Notes: generated by a model not told the origin, from the letters alone. DNA of 64,000 nt from Sphingomonas xinjiangensis (GCF_014199255.1 NZ_JACIJF010000001.1:372001-436000), one strand, 5' to 3'. Counted from the stretch's first letter, positions 8,930-17,441 are shown. Made by a program: numbers and translations.

Positions 8930-11722
8930 GTGAATATCAAGACTGGCAATATCGGCACACGCGCAGTGGCGGTGCTTCTCGCGGGCACGATGCTCTCGGG
9001 AACGGCACATGCTCAGGCTGCCGGCCGTCCGGCGCCCGCACGCCAGCCCGCTGCCGGGCAAGCTGCGGCCGCTCCGCAAACGGCGCCTGCCGCCCTTGTG
9101 GTGCCTGTTCAGGAAGTTCGCACCGTCCGCACGCTGCGCGTCGAAGGCTCGCAGCGTGTCGAGCCAGAGACGGTGCTGTCCTATACCCGGCTGCGGGTCG
9201 GCGAGAACTACACCAACGAGACGATCGACCAGGCGATCAAGGACCTGCTCGCCTCCGACCTGCTTGCCGATGTCGAGATCGACGGCGCGCTGAGCGGCGA
9301 CCTCATCATCCGGATCAAGGAGAATCCGGTGATCAACCGGGTGGTGTTCGAGGGCAACAAGCGCCTGAAGGCCGACAAGATCCAGAAGGAAGTGAAGCTG
9401 TCGCCGCGGCAGATCTTCACGCGAACCGCGGTGCGCGCCGATGTCGCGCGCATCGTCGAGCTGTATCGCCGCCAGGGCCGCTTCGCCGCTAACGTGCAGC
9501 CTAAGATGGTCAGCCTGGACCAGAACCGCGTCGACGTCATCTTCGAGATCAACGAGGGTCCCAAGTCCAAGGTCCGCCAGATCAACATCATCGGCAACGA
9601 GGTGTTCTCCGACGGCGCGTTGCGCGGCGAAATGGCGACGAAGACGTCCAGCCTCAAAAACCTGCTGAGCTCGAACACGTCGTACGACCAGGATCGTCTG
9701 GCCTATGACCAGCAGAAGCTGCGTCAGTTCTACCTGACCAACGGTTATGCCGATTTCCGCGTGATCTCGGCCGTGGCGGAGCTCACCCCCGACAAGCGCG
9801 ACTTCATCATCACCTATGTGGTCGAGGAAGGCCCGCGCTATAAGTTCGGCCCGGTGACGGTCGACAGTGCGATCCGCGATTTCGACGACAAGAAGCTCGC
9901 CACCGCGCTAGCGATCAAGGAAGGCGACTGGTACAACGCCAAGGCAGTCGAAGACACGGTCGAACAGCTGAGCGAAACCGCTGGCGCGTTCGGCTATGCC
10001 TTTGCCGATGTTAAGCCCGAGTTCCAGCGCGACCGCGAGAGCCTGACGATGACGATGAACTTTCGCATCGCGGAAGCCAATCGTACCTATATCGAGCGGA
10101 TCGACATCACCGGCAACCGGCAGACCCAGGACAAGGTGATCCGCCGCGAAATGCGCGTGGCCGAGGGCGACGCCTTCAACACCTTCCTGGTCAAGCGTTC
10201 GCAGGACCGCATCAACAGCCTTGGTTATTTCCAGGACAAGTTCGAGATCGAGCGCAAGGAAGGCTCGTCACCCGATCGGATCGTGCTGGCGGCCAATGTC
10301 GAAGAGCGCGCGAACGGTGAACTGACGCTGTCCGCCGGCTTTTCAAGCCTGGAGCAGTTCATTCTTCAGGCCTCGATCCGCCAGCGCAACTTCCGTGGCA
10401 AGGGGCAGACGGTTTCGGCCTCGGTCGATTATTCGAGCTATTCGAAATCGGTCGAGCTGGGCTTCACCGAGCCGTATCTCTTCGATAGCAATGTCGCCCT
10501 GGGCGGCACGCTCTTCCGCCGCGATTACAACGCGTTCAACTATATCGGCAGCGACCGTAATACGACCTACAGCCAGGTCTCGACCGGTTTTCAGATCGTC
10601 GCGGGCGTGCCGCTTACCGAATATTGGACGCTGTCGGGCCGCTACCAGCTTGCCCAGGATAACGTCACACTCGACAAGAGCAGCTTCTATTCGGACACCA
10701 ACGGCGACGGTATTCGGGACACCTGCGATCCGCTGATCGCGGGGCGCTATTATTGCGACGCCGTCGGTAACCGCCTGACCTCACTCGTCGGCGTCTCGTT
10801 GATTTACGACAGCCTCAACAGCCGTTTGCGTCCGACGCGCGGGCAGCGGCTGACGATCGGCGCGGATTTCGCCGGCCTTGGCGGCGATGTCCGTTACCTG
10901 CGTGGCCGTATCGACGGTGATAAATACTGGAACATCGGCAAGGGCTTCATCTTCTCGTTGTCGGCCGAAGGCGGCTACATTCACGCACTCGAGGATAGCC
11001 CGGGGGCGGGAAGGGACCCGATCCGGATCACCGACCGCTTCTATCTGGGTGAACCCCAGTTCCGCGGCTTCGACATCCGTGGTGTCGGCCCCCGCGTGCA
11101 GCGTATCGGCTATACCGGCGATCCGCTTACCGGCACCCAGCTGCTGGTTGATGACCGCGACCGGATCATCGACGATGCCATCGGCGGCAAGGCATATTAC
11201 CTGACCAAGGCGGAGCTTGAGATCCCGCTTGGCGCCGGTGCACGCGAACTGGGCTTGCGGCCGTCGATCTATGTGATGGCGGGCAGCCTGTTCAACATCA
11301 CGCGGCCGCTCAAGACAATCGACTTCACGCAAGCCACGGATGCGGGCGGCAAGTTGCTGTTCAATGCCGATGGTTCGCCGACGTTGCTGCCCAAGGACAA
11401 CTTCCTGAAGGATGCAGCCGGTAATCAGCTGTACTTTGCAGGGGGGAACACGACCGTGACCACCACGTGCCAGGTCGGCTATGCTGCCGCAGCCGGCCAG
11501 CCGTGCGTGGGCACCACCATCAATCCGATCGCGAACAACCCGACGACGCCGTTCTTCGAACGTTATGTCGGTGACTCCGCGCGGCCGCGCCTCTCCATCG
11601 GTATCGGCGTCAACTGGAATTCGCCTTTCGGGCCCTTGCGCATCGACGTCGCCAAGGCGCTGCTCAAGAACGAAGGCGACGATAACAAGCTCATCACTTT
11701 CAACGTAGGGACTCAGTTCTGA
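8930..11722 (+). CDS. bamA: Outer membrane protein assembly factor BamA
   Basis: Outer-membrane Omp85 insertase that folds beta-barrel proteins. The 930-residue product starts at GTG 8930 behind GGGTGGG, with a signal peptide ending at about AHA-QAA. The frame is open further upstream, but that sequence does not resemble a signal peptide. Five POTRA-like repeats follow from about residue 60, then a 16-strand barrel ending in an aromatic residue (NVGTQF), the expected assembly signal. An extracellular loop at residues 589-600 reads as an acidic calcium-type loop (DTNGDGIRDTCD) followed by a second cysteine at 609. The skp-like gene starts inside its stop codon. Confidence 0.95.
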   Translation: MNIKTGNIGTRAVAVLLAGTMLSGTAHAQAAGRPAPARQPAAGQAAAAPQTAPAALVVPVQEVRTVRTLRVEGSQRVEPETVLSYTRLRVGENYTNETIDQAIKDLLASDLLADVEIDGALSGDLIIRIKENPVINRVVFEGNKRLKADKIQKEVKLSPRQIFTRTAVRADVARIVELYRRQGRFAANVQPKMVSLDQNRVDVIFEINEGPKSKVRQINIIGNEVFSDGALRGEMATKTSSLKNLLSSNTSYDQDRLAYDQQKLRQFYLTNGYADFRVISAVAELTPDKRDFIITYVVEEGPRYKFGPVTVDSAIRDFDDKKLATALAIKEGDWYNAKAVEDTVEQLSETAGAFGYAFADVKPEFQRDRESLTMTMNFRIAEANRTYIERIDITGNRQTQDKVIRREMRVAEGDAFNTFLVKRSQDRINSLGYFQDKFEIERKEGSSPDRIVLAANVEERANGELTLSAGFSSLEQFILQASIRQRNFRGKGQTVSASVDYSSYSKSVELGFTEPYLFDSNVALGGTLFRRDYNAFNYIGSDRNTTYSQVSTGFQIVAGVPLTEYWTLSGRYQLAQDNVTLDKSSFYSDTNGDGIRDTCDPLIAGRYYCDAVGNRLTSLVGVSLIYDSLNSRLRPTRGQRLTIGADFAGLGGDVRYLRGRIDGDKYWNIGKGFIFSLSAEGGYIHALEDSPGAGRDPIRITDRFYLGEPQFRGFDIRGVGPRVQRIGYTGDPLTGTQLLVDDRDRIIDDAIGGKAYYLTKAELEIPLGAGARELGLRPSIYVMAGSLFNITRPLKTIDFTQATDAGGKLLFNADGSPTLLPKDNFLKDAAGNQLYFAGGNTTVTTTCQVGYAAAAGQPCVGTTINPIANNPTTPFFERYVGDSARPRLSIGIGVNWNSPFGPLRIDVAKALLKNEGDDNKLITFNVGTQF

Positions 11723-12471
11723 TGATCACCAAGAAGTGCATCCTCGCTGCGATGCTCGCCGCTCCAGCGACTCTTGCCATTGCTGCTCCGGTCCAGGCCC
11801 AGGTCTCCGGCATCGCCTCGGCAAACCCGGCTGCCGTTGTCGCAAGCTCCAAGGCCCTGACCGCCGCCCACCAGCAGATCTCCACGACCTACAAGGCTGC
11901 GTTCGATCAGATGCAGCAGCGCCGCCAGACGCTGGAAAACGAGCTCAAGCCGCTCATCACCCAGATCGACACCAACAAGGACGGTCAGGTCAGCGACGCC
12001 GAGCTGTCTGCTGCGCAGACAGCCAAGAACCCGGTGATCGAGCGTATCCGTACGGCACAGACGAATGCCCAGAACGATCTGTCACGCCTCAGCAACCCGG
12101 CCGCCCGCGCCGAGCTGTTCGCGATCGAGTCTGTTCTGCGCCAGTATGAGCCGGCGATGATGCGCGTCGTCAACGCGCGCAAGATTTCGGTCGTGCTCGC
12201 ACCCGAAGTGTTCCAGTATGCACCGGCCTCGGCGGATATCAGCACCGCTATCACTGCGGAGATCGACAAGACCACCCCGACCGTCAGCATTCAGCCCCCG
12301 GCCAATTGGCAGCCGTCGCGTGACACGATGACGATCCAGCAGCAGATCGCGCAGGCCGCGCAGATCCGCGCCTATCAGCAGCAGGCGGCACAGCAGGGTG
12401 GCGCAGCCCGTCCGGCGGCGGCGCCTGCTGCTCCCGCGGCGAACACCCCGCGCCCGGCTGAACCCCGTTGA
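11722..12471 (+). CDS. OmpH/Skp-like periplasmic chaperone with an EF-hand-type loop
   Basis: Skp-type chaperones hold unfolded outer-membrane proteins in the periplasm for BamA. The 249-residue product has a signal peptide (cleavage near APVQAQ-V) and the helical OmpH region with [16 protein letters not shown]. After a helical middle it ends in a low-complexity Gln/Ala/Pro tail. It is longer than E. coli Skp (about 160 residues). An acidic 12-residue stretch at residues 83-94, [12 protein letters not shown], fits the EF-hand calcium loop at every ligand position and lies where the coiled-coil tentacle would be. ATG 11722 overlaps the bamA TGA by one base. Confidence 0.85.
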   Translation: MITKKCILAAMLAAPATLAIAAPVQAQVSGIASANPAAVVASSKALTAAHQQISTTYKAAFDQMQQRRQTLENELKPLITQIDTNKDGQVSDAELSAAQTAKNPVIERIRTAQTNAQNDLSRLSNPAARAELFAIESVLRQYEPAMMRVVNARKISVVLAPEVFQYAPASADISTAITAEIDKTTPTVSIQPPANWQPSRDTMTIQQQIAQAAQIRAYQQQAAQQGGAARPAAAPAAPAANTPRPAEPR

Positions 12472-12947
12472 GCGAAGCGGAAGCGACCGGCGGCACGAAC
12501 ATCGGCCCGCTCGATATCGGGCGGGTGATGGCGGCGCTTCCGCATCGGTATCCGATGCTGCTGGTCGACCGCGTCGAAGAACTCGTTCTCGACGAGCGCA
12601 TCGTGGCGATCAAGGCGGTCAGCATGAACGAGGGATTCTTCCAGGGTCACTTTCCTGGTCGCCCCATCATGCCTGGCGTCTTGCAAGTCGAAGCACTCGC
12701 GCAAGCTGCGGGCGTGCTGGCAGTGGAGAGCCTTCAGCTCTCCGGCTCTGGCAAGCTGGTCTATTTCATGTCGATAGACGGTGTGAAGTTCCGGAAGCCA
12801 GTTGAGCCCGGCGTGCTGCTTCGTCTTGAAGTCAGCTTCATCCAGAAGCGCTCTCGCGTCTGCAAATTCGCCGGCAAGGCATATGTCGAGGGTGAACTCG
12901 CCACGGAGTGCGAGTTTACTGCGATGATCGCCGATCCGCCCAAGTAA
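12468..12947 (+). CDS. fabZ: 3-hydroxyacyl-ACP dehydratase FabZ
   Basis: Dehydrates 3-hydroxyacyl-ACP to trans-2-enoyl-ACP in fatty acid elongation. The 159-residue hot-dog-fold protein has [14 protein letters not shown] and the active-site segment [20 protein letters not shown] with His61 and Glu75. The TTG start at 12468 overlaps the preceding stop by 4 bases. In many proteobacteria lpxD precedes and lpxA/lpxB follow this gene; all three are absent here. A strong terminator-like structure follows. Confidence 0.95.
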   Translation: MSEAEATGGTNIGPLDIGRVMAALPHRYPMLLVDRVEELVLDERIVAIKAVSMNEGFFQGHFPGRPIMPGVLQVEALAQAAGVLAVESLQLSGSGKLVYFMSIDGVKFRKPVEPGVLLRLEVSFIQKRSRVCKFAGKAYVEGELATECEFTAMIADPPK

Positions 12948-12964
12948 GCGCATTCATCATGGTT

Positions 12965-13027
12965 GCGCGCGCCGTGGCTCTTTGCTAGGCGCGCGCATCC
13001 GCTGCCGGTCGGAAACCGGCGGCTTTT
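12965..13027 (+). terminator. Tandem hairpins ending in a T-run, between fabZ and rpmE
   Basis: The first stem is GCGCGCGCC (12965-12973) with GGCGCGCGC (12988-12996). The second is GCTGCCGGT (13001-13009) with ACCGGCGGC (13015-13023), including one G-T pair, directly followed by TTTT at 13024-13027. The second has terminator form but ends only 15 bases before the rpmE start codon, so it could also act as a leader that controls rpmE. Confidence 0.7.
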
Positions 13028-13042
13028 CCAAGGAATTCGATC

Positions 13043-13273
13043 GTGAAGACTGACACGCACCCCGACTACCACATGATCAAGGTTCAGATGACCGACGGCA
13101 CCGTGTACGAGACCCGCTCCACCTGGGGCAAGGAAGGTGACACGATGCAGCTGGAAATCGATCCGCTGGCCCACCCGGCCTGGGTTGGCGGGCGCGGTCA
13201 GATGCTCGACCAGGGTGGTCAGGTAGCCCGCTTCAACAAGCGCTTCGGCGGCCTCAGTCTCGGCAAGAAGTAA
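13043..13273 (+). CDS. rpmE: 50S ribosomal protein L31
   Basis: Large-subunit ribosomal protein at the subunit interface. The 76-residue product begins [19 protein letters not shown], the typical alphaproteobacterial form, and contains HPAWVGG and a C-terminal [13 protein letters not shown]. It has no CxxC pair, so it is the zinc-independent type. GTG 13043 has AAGGAA upstream. It sits alone between two terminator-like structures, so it is probably its own transcription unit or controlled through its leader. Confidence 0.94.
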   Translation: MKTDTHPDYHMIKVQMTDGTVYETRSTWGKEGDTMQLEIDPLAHPAWVGGRGQMLDQGGQVARFNKRFGGLSLGKK

Positions 13274-13316
13274 TCGGCGGGGCGTTCTCGCCTCTCGGTT
13301 TATTTCGATCCCTGTA

Positions 13317-13360
13317 TCGCGTGTGTTGGCAGCGCCGACCACGCGATGCGGGGATTTTTC
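13317..13360 (+). terminator. Intrinsic terminator after rpmE
   Basis: TCGCGTG (13317-13323), a bulged T, and GTTGGC pair with GCCGAC and CACGCGA (13334-13346), giving about 13 pairs with one wobble around the triloop AGC. A T-run (ATTTTTC, 13354-13360) follows 7 bases later. Confidence 0.75.
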
Positions 13361-13452
13361 GTTTAGAACGTTCCGCAGGTAGGGTCTTCGTGCACGCTTG
13401 CCGATGCGCCACATTTAGGTCATGATCCAAGTCATCGCTGAAGGGACCGGTG

Positions 13453-13932
13453 ATGATCAAGGATCTCCTTGCCTGTGCCATTTCGTTGATGCTGGCGGCG
13501 CCTGCGATCGCAGGTGATCGACCCGGCGAGAAAGTGGCTGTTTCTTCGGGTACAAGCCGTAAGCAATTGGCTTATGCCCAAGCTGAGCGTTTTGCCTTGC
13601 CGCTCGACGTGCGAACGCTGGACGGGCGTTCTTTGGGCAGCAGTGCAGTAATTGCGGCGCCCCGATTTGCAAAGCAGCGATTTGACCTGGCACCTGACGA
13701 TCTTGACGAGCCGTTCGATGCGATACCCCGCATAACGGAGACAACGGCGGACGACGGGGGCCGCTATGCCGTGAGTGATACGTTGTCCGATTACCGCAAG
13801 CCGCGGTTCCGCCGCTCCGCGCTGGGCACGATGCTCACGCTTCGTCTGGACGGAGAGACGGAAAGCCCCGCCTTTAGCGTCGGCGGGGGCGGGGTTGCAG
13901 CGGTGGTATGGCAGGCGATGCCGAAATCCTGA
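13453..13932 (+). CDS. Exported protein of unknown function
   Basis: A 159-residue product with an N-terminal signal peptide (MIKDLLACAISLMLAAPAIA, cleavage after AIA). ATG 13453 is preferred over GTG 13450 because AAGGGA at 13441 is then 6 bases away. The mature part is mixed: a FALPLDVRTLDGRSLGSSAV segment, an acidic stretch near DLAPDDLDEPFD, and a C-terminal beta-like stretch ending FSVGGGGVAAVVWQAMPKS. There are no cysteines after the signal peptide and no recognised family. It follows the rpmE terminator and converges on the small genes on the other strand. Its codon use is like that of its neighbours. Confidence 0.7.
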   Translation: MIKDLLACAISLMLAAPAIAGDRPGEKVAVSSGTSRKQLAYAQAERFALPLDVRTLDGRSLGSSAVIAAPRFAKQRFDLAPDDLDEPFDAIPRITETTADDGGRYAVSDTLSDYRKPRFRRSALGTMLTLRLDGETESPAFSVGGGGVAAVVWQAMPKS

Positions 13933-13983
13933 TCGACGGGATCTGATTGTTCTTATCGCTTTGCGACGGCGGCGCTGGCGCGA

Positions 13984-14235
13984 TCAAGCGTTATCGACCA
14001 AGTCCATGAAGTTGCGCGCCGCGTCACGGTCGGCGGGTTCGGCGAATACTTCATCCAAGTCAGGCGCCGCGCCCAGCATGAACATCAGCGACCAGAGAGC
14101 AAATCGGCGTGCGCGATCCGTTTCCAGGCCCAACTCCACCTGCATCCGCTCCACGCCGGCGTCCAGCGCAGCGGGGGAAAGCTGTTGCAGGTCGGCCGTC
14201 GCGAAGAAGCGGACCATCTGATCATCCAACTGCAT
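13984..14235 (-). CDS. Small acidic alpha-helical protein, unknown
   Basis: An 83-residue product from ATG 14235 (MQLDDQMVRFFATADLQQLS), with a purine-rich GGCGGA upstream on the reverse strand. Predicted helical throughout; the middle has RRFALWSLMFMLGAAPDLDEVF and the C-terminus is acidic. The frame extends upstream to 14355, but that part overlaps the neighbouring gene. The 13-base gap to the upstream gene (stop at 14249) suggests a two-gene operon. No family was recognised. Confidence 0.6.
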   Translation of the reverse strand: MQLDDQMVRFFATADLQQLSPAALDAGVERMQVELGLETDRARRFALWSLMFMLGAAPDLDEVFAEPADRDAARNFMDLVDNA

Positions 14236-14248
14236 GGCGTCGTTCCGC

Positions 14249-14635
14249 CTAACCGCGCGGCTTTGGCCGATTGCCGCCGCCACGAGGGCCTTCCGGTCCG
14301 CGCGGCTTGGGACCGTCGGGACGCCGCGGACGATCTCGCATCGGAGAGCGTCCATCCGCCGCGCGCGGGGCCGGTGCGGGCCGGGCTCCGGCGCTTGCCA
14401 GACCGACCGAGTAGCCTTCCTTCAGCAGCTTGGTGAATGCGCCGCGGACATTGGTCAAAATCGCGTCCTGTACCTCCTTGGGCAGGTCTGCGAAGGTGGT
14501 GTTGCGATGGATGCTGTTGAGCTCGCGCACCAGCAGATTGGGCAAGCCGTTGGATCCTGCCTTCAACGCATCGACCGAGTCGAGAAATGCGGAGAACAGG
14601 ATTTCCTGCATCAATTCGGTGGCTGTCTTGGGCAT
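14249..14635 (-). CDS. Unknown protein with basic Pro/Arg/Gly-rich tail
   Basis: A 128-residue product read from ATG 14635 (MPKTATELMQEILFSAFLDS). Residues 1-83 look like a folded helical domain that includes NLLVRELNSIHRNTTFADLP. From residue 84 onward the sequence is low-complexity and basic, dominated by repeated Pro-Arg-Gly, Arg-Pro and Gly-Gly steps, resembling RG-rich nucleic-acid-binding tails. I recognise no family. The frame is open 30 codons further upstream but without homology-like content. It is followed at 13 bases by the 83-residue gene, with which it is probably co-transcribed. Confidence 0.65.
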   Translation of the reverse strand: MPKTATELMQEILFSAFLDSVDALKAGSNGLPNLLVRELNSIHRNTTFADLPKEVQDAILTNVRGAFTKLLKEGYSVGLASAGARPAPAPRAADGRSPMRDRPRRPDGPKPRGPEGPRGGGNRPKPRG

Positions 14636-14836
14636 AGCTGGTCCAACGCATGGAGGTAGCCGACAGACGCAAGGAAAACCGTCGCAGGCAGGCACGCCGA
14701 CTAGCCGCCTCACATGGGCAGTCAAGCGATGGTAGCCGAGCGGCTGCGCTTACAGAACGGTTCTGCCCCTACACCTATGTAATTTCGACGTAATATCAGT
14801 TGTGTAAATGCCTCTCCACGCTGCGGAGAGAGCCCC

Positions 14837-14995
14837 ATGACGACGCGTACCCCGGCCCAGGATCTGGAAGAATCAGCGGAACGTGCGAAGAGCCTTGCAG
14901 AGGGGCAGGACCTGTCGCTGCGCGCGAGCCAATTGCATCGTATGCAATCCGCCGCCCAATCGTCGCTTCTGCCATTCCCCCTCTTCCGCAACTGA
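14837..14995 (+). CDS. Possible small protein (52 residues)
   Basis: ATG 14837 has GGAGAG six bases upstream. The product is hydrophilic and helical (MTTRTPAQDLEESAERAKSL) and ends in a Pro/Phe-rich stretch that runs into a CCCTC...GAGGG palindrome at 14979-14998. It lies in a 383-base stretch (14636-15018) that otherwise holds nothing I could identify apart from AT-rich, promoter-like sequence near 14780-14810. It may be a genuine small gene or a remnant cut by the repeat. Confidence 0.35.
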   Translation: MTTRTPAQDLEESAERAKSLAEGQDLSLRASQLHRMQSAAQSSLLPFPLFRN

Positions 14996-15018
14996 GGGAG
15001 GGCTAAGTCGCGGTGGCG

Positions 15019-16125
15019 CTATTCGCCGCCAAACAGGTTCTTGAAACGATGCGGCTGTGACCGGAGATATTGATCCGGCGCTTTCACTGTTGCGCCGAGA
15101 TGGGCAGCAGCGTGCCAGGGCCAACGGGGATCGTAGAGCATCGTCCTGGCAAGCGCGATCATGTCAGCCTCGCCCGTGCCCACGATCGCCTCGGCCTGTT
15201 CATAGTCGCTGATCAGCCCGACCGCGATCACCGGCATAGCCGTCGCCTGTTTGATGTCCCGGGCAAGCGGGACTTGGTAGCTCGGGCCGACGAGGATTTG
15301 CTGACGGGGGTCTAGGCCACCGCTCGACACGTGCACCGCGGCGCATCCGCGGGCCTCAAGCGCCTGAACGAAGGCGATCGACTGTTCGACGTCCCATCCG
15401 CCCTCGACCCAGTCCGTTCCGGACAGGCGCATCGTCACCGGACGCTCGGCGGGAAAAGCCGCGCGAACCGCGTCGAACACCTCTAGCGGGAAGCGCATGC
15501 GGTTCTCGAGCGATCCGCCATATTCATCGTTGCGGTAGTTGGAGAGCGGTGAAAGAAACTGGTGGAGCAGATAGCCGTGCGCTCCATGCAATTGCACTGC
15601 GTCCAGCCCCAGCCGGGCTGAACGGCGTGCCGCAGCCGCGAACGCGTCGCGTACCCGCGCCAGGGCGCTGCGGTCTAGCGCCGTTGGCGCGGTCTCTCCG
15701 TCAGAAAAGGGTAGCGCTGAAGGGGCTTCGGTTTGCCAGCCATGGGAATGCGAGGGGCTTAGTTGCTGCCCGCCTTCCCAGGGGCGCGCCGTGGACGCCT
15801 TGCGACCAGCATGGGCCAGCTGGATTGCAATTTTCATCGGCAACCAGCGGCGGATACTTTCGACCACCGTCGCCATCGCGGCTTCGGTAGCGTCGTCCCA
15901 TAAACCGACATCGGCCCATGTGATCCGTCCTTCCGGAACAACGGCCGTCGCCTCAATCGTCAACAGCGCCGCGCCCGAAAGCGCAAGTTGACCGAGATGG
16001 ATCAGGTGCCAATCGGTCATGCAGCCATCATTCGCCGAATATTGGCACATCGGCGCAATGACGATCCGGTTCGGCAACTCCAGGCCCCCGACGGTGATCG
16101 GCTGGAACAGGGCAGGGCGGCGCAT
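15019..16125 (-). CDS. NADH:flavin oxidoreductase, Old Yellow Enzyme family (YqjM-like)
   Basis: FMN-dependent ene-reductase that reduces activated C=C bonds with NAD(P)H; the physiological substrate is not evident. The 368-residue TIM-barrel protein starts at ATG 16125 (MRRPALFQPITVGGLELPNR). The frame continues upstream only because it reads through the tRNA-Ser gene. Seen: APMCQYSANDG with the YqjM-type cysteine near the flavin, AHAGRKAST, the substrate-binding HGAHGYLLHQFLSP with NYRNDEYGGS, and the FMN-phosphate region ending in DMIALARTMLYDP. It lies 78 bases downstream of the tRNA gene on the same strand. Confidence 0.92.
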   Translation of the reverse strand: MRRPALFQPITVGGLELPNRIVIAPMCQYSANDGCMTDWHLIHLGQLALSGAALLTIEATAVVPEGRITWADVGLWDDATEAAMATVVESIRRWLPMKIAIQLAHAGRKASTARPWEGGQQLSPSHSHGWQTEAPSALPFSDGETAPTALDRSALARVRDAFAAAARRSARLGLDAVQLHGAHGYLLHQFLSPLSNYRNDEYGGSLENRMRFPLEVFDAVRAAFPAERPVTMRLSGTDWVEGGWDVEQSIAFVQALEARGCAAVHVSSGGLDPRQQILVGPSYQVPLARDIKQATAMPVIAVGLISDYEQAEAIVGTGEADMIALARTMLYDPRWPWHAAAHLGATVKAPDQYLRSQPHRFKNLFGGE

Positions 16126-16203
16126 CGAGCAGATCCTCTGGTTAGGAGGTGAGAACGCGCTTGCCGCGACAGGGCTTCGCGGGTCAGAAAAGATTCTGAC
16201 CAG

Positions 16204-16293
16204 TGGCGGAGAGAGTGGGATTCGAACCCACGGTGAGCTTCCACCCACGGCGGTTTTCAAGACCGCTGCCTTAAACCACTCGGCCATCTCTCC
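16204..16293 (-). tRNA. tRNA-Ser (anticodon UGA)
   Basis: On the reverse strand the acceptor GGAGAGA (16293-16287) pairs with TCTCTCC (16214-16208), followed by discriminator G and an encoded CCA at 16206-16204. The anticodon loop TCTTGAAAA gives UGA, there is a long class II variable arm, and the T-loop is GGTTCGAATCC. The whole is 90 bases including CCA. Confidence 0.96.
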
Positions 16294-16397
16294 GGGTTGC
16301 CCCCGCTAGCCGCTTCTGCGCCGCGCCGCCACAATTTCTTGGCGGATCGTTGCGCTTGGGGGTTCAGCGGGCGGCGCTGCTGTGCCAAACACGGCTC

Positions 16398-17441
16398 ATG
16401 TTCGGTTGGCTCAGCGCGTTCGGTAGTTCCTCGGCTTTGGCTTTGAGCCTGGTGGCAAGTGCGCCTACGGGGTCCCCGCCCGCGCAGGATGAAGCAGGGT
16501 TCCAGGCCTATCTTGGAACGCTCGCGCGCCAGGCTGAACGAGAAGGAGTCACGCGGCGGACGATCGACTTGGTGATACCGAGCCTGACCTATAACCCACG
16601 CGTGGTCGAACTTGATCGCCAGCAGCCCGATGGCGGGCCGAGCGCGGCCATACCGCCCTTTGCACCTTATCGCATCCGCCATGTCGATGCCGCCCGGATA
16701 TCGCAGGGGCGGACCGCGTATCAGCGCCAGCGCTCACAACTCGCACGCATTGAGCAGGAAAGCGGCGTTCCCGAGTCGATCATGGTGGCGATTTGGGGTC
16801 ACGAGACAAATTATGGACGCGTGATGGGCGGCTTTGACTTGCCGCGCGCGCTTGCCAGCCTCGCCTATGAAGGGCGGCGGCGCGCGTTGTTCTCGAGCGA
16901 GTTCATAGCGACTCTGAAGATGATTGATCGCGGCGTACCGCGCTCCAAGTTGGTGGGAAGCTGGGCGGGGGCATTCGGCGGGCCGCAGTTTCTTCCCAGC
17001 GTTTATCTTCGCCTCGCCCGCGATGGCGATGGTGACGGCACTGCCGACATCTGGTCGAGCGAGGCCGACACGCTCGCTTCGATCGCCGCATATTTCGTTA
17101 ATGCCGGCTGGCGGGCGGGCCAGCCCTGGGGTTTCGCCGTCAGTGTGCCCGCTGGGCTGGACCGCAGCGCGCTGGGTAACCGCACCGCGTCGCCTCGCTG
17201 CCCCCGAGTGCATGAGCGTCACAGCCAGTGGAAGACTGTGGCCGAATGGCGCGCGCTCGGCATCGTGCCCACCGGGCGGGGCTGGCCCGCGGACAATGTT
17301 CAGGCGACGTTGCTTGAGCCGGACGGCCCAGGCAACACGGCGTATCTGCTCACGGGCAATTATCGAGTGATCCTCGATTATAATTGCTCGAATTTTTACG
17401 CGCTGTCGGTAGGATTGCTCGCCGATGAAGTGGAACGCTGA
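16398..17441 (+). CDS. Lytic murein transglycosylase, MltB family
   Basis: Cleaves peptidoglycan glycan strands non-hydrolytically, leaving 1,6-anhydro-MurNAc ends. The 347-residue product from ATG 16398 has a hydrophobic N-terminus that looks like a signal sequence without a clear lipobox. The catalytic glutamate is in AIWGHETNYG (Glu136). GGPQFLPSVYLRLA and DIWSSEADTLASIAAYFVNAGW are further MltB-type blocks. In-frame sequence is open back to 16350, but no ribosome-binding site supports that start. The last 17 bases overlap the next gene, another wall-related protein, which implies coupled expression. Confidence 0.88.
   Translation: MFGWLSAFGSSSALALSLVASAPTGSPPAQDEAGFQAYLGTLARQAEREGVTRRTIDLVIPSLTYNPRVVELDRQQPDGGPSAAIPPFAPYRIRHVDAARISQGRTAYQRQRSQLARIEQESGVPESIMVAIWGHETNYGRVMGGFDLPRALASLAYEGRRRALFSSEFIATLKMIDRGVPRSKLVGSWAGAFGGPQFLPSVYLRLARDGDGDGTADIWSSEADTLASIAAYFVNAGWRAGQPWGFAVSVPAGLDRSALGNRTASPRCPRVHERHSQWKTVAEWRALGIVPTGRGWPADNVQATLLEPDGPGNTAYLLTGNYRVILDYNCSNFYALSVGLLADEVER

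Noticed and set aside
16126-16287. In-frame N-terminal extension of the Old Yellow Enzyme reading MAEWFKAAVLKTAVGG
   Set aside because: This is the familiar false translation of a tRNA-Ser gene; the tRNA lies at 16204-16293 and the enzyme begins at 16125.
16204-16293. tRNA-Ser as an integration site for a mobile element
   Set aside because: No integrase gene nearby and no direct repeat of the tRNA 3' end was noticed in the flanking sequence.
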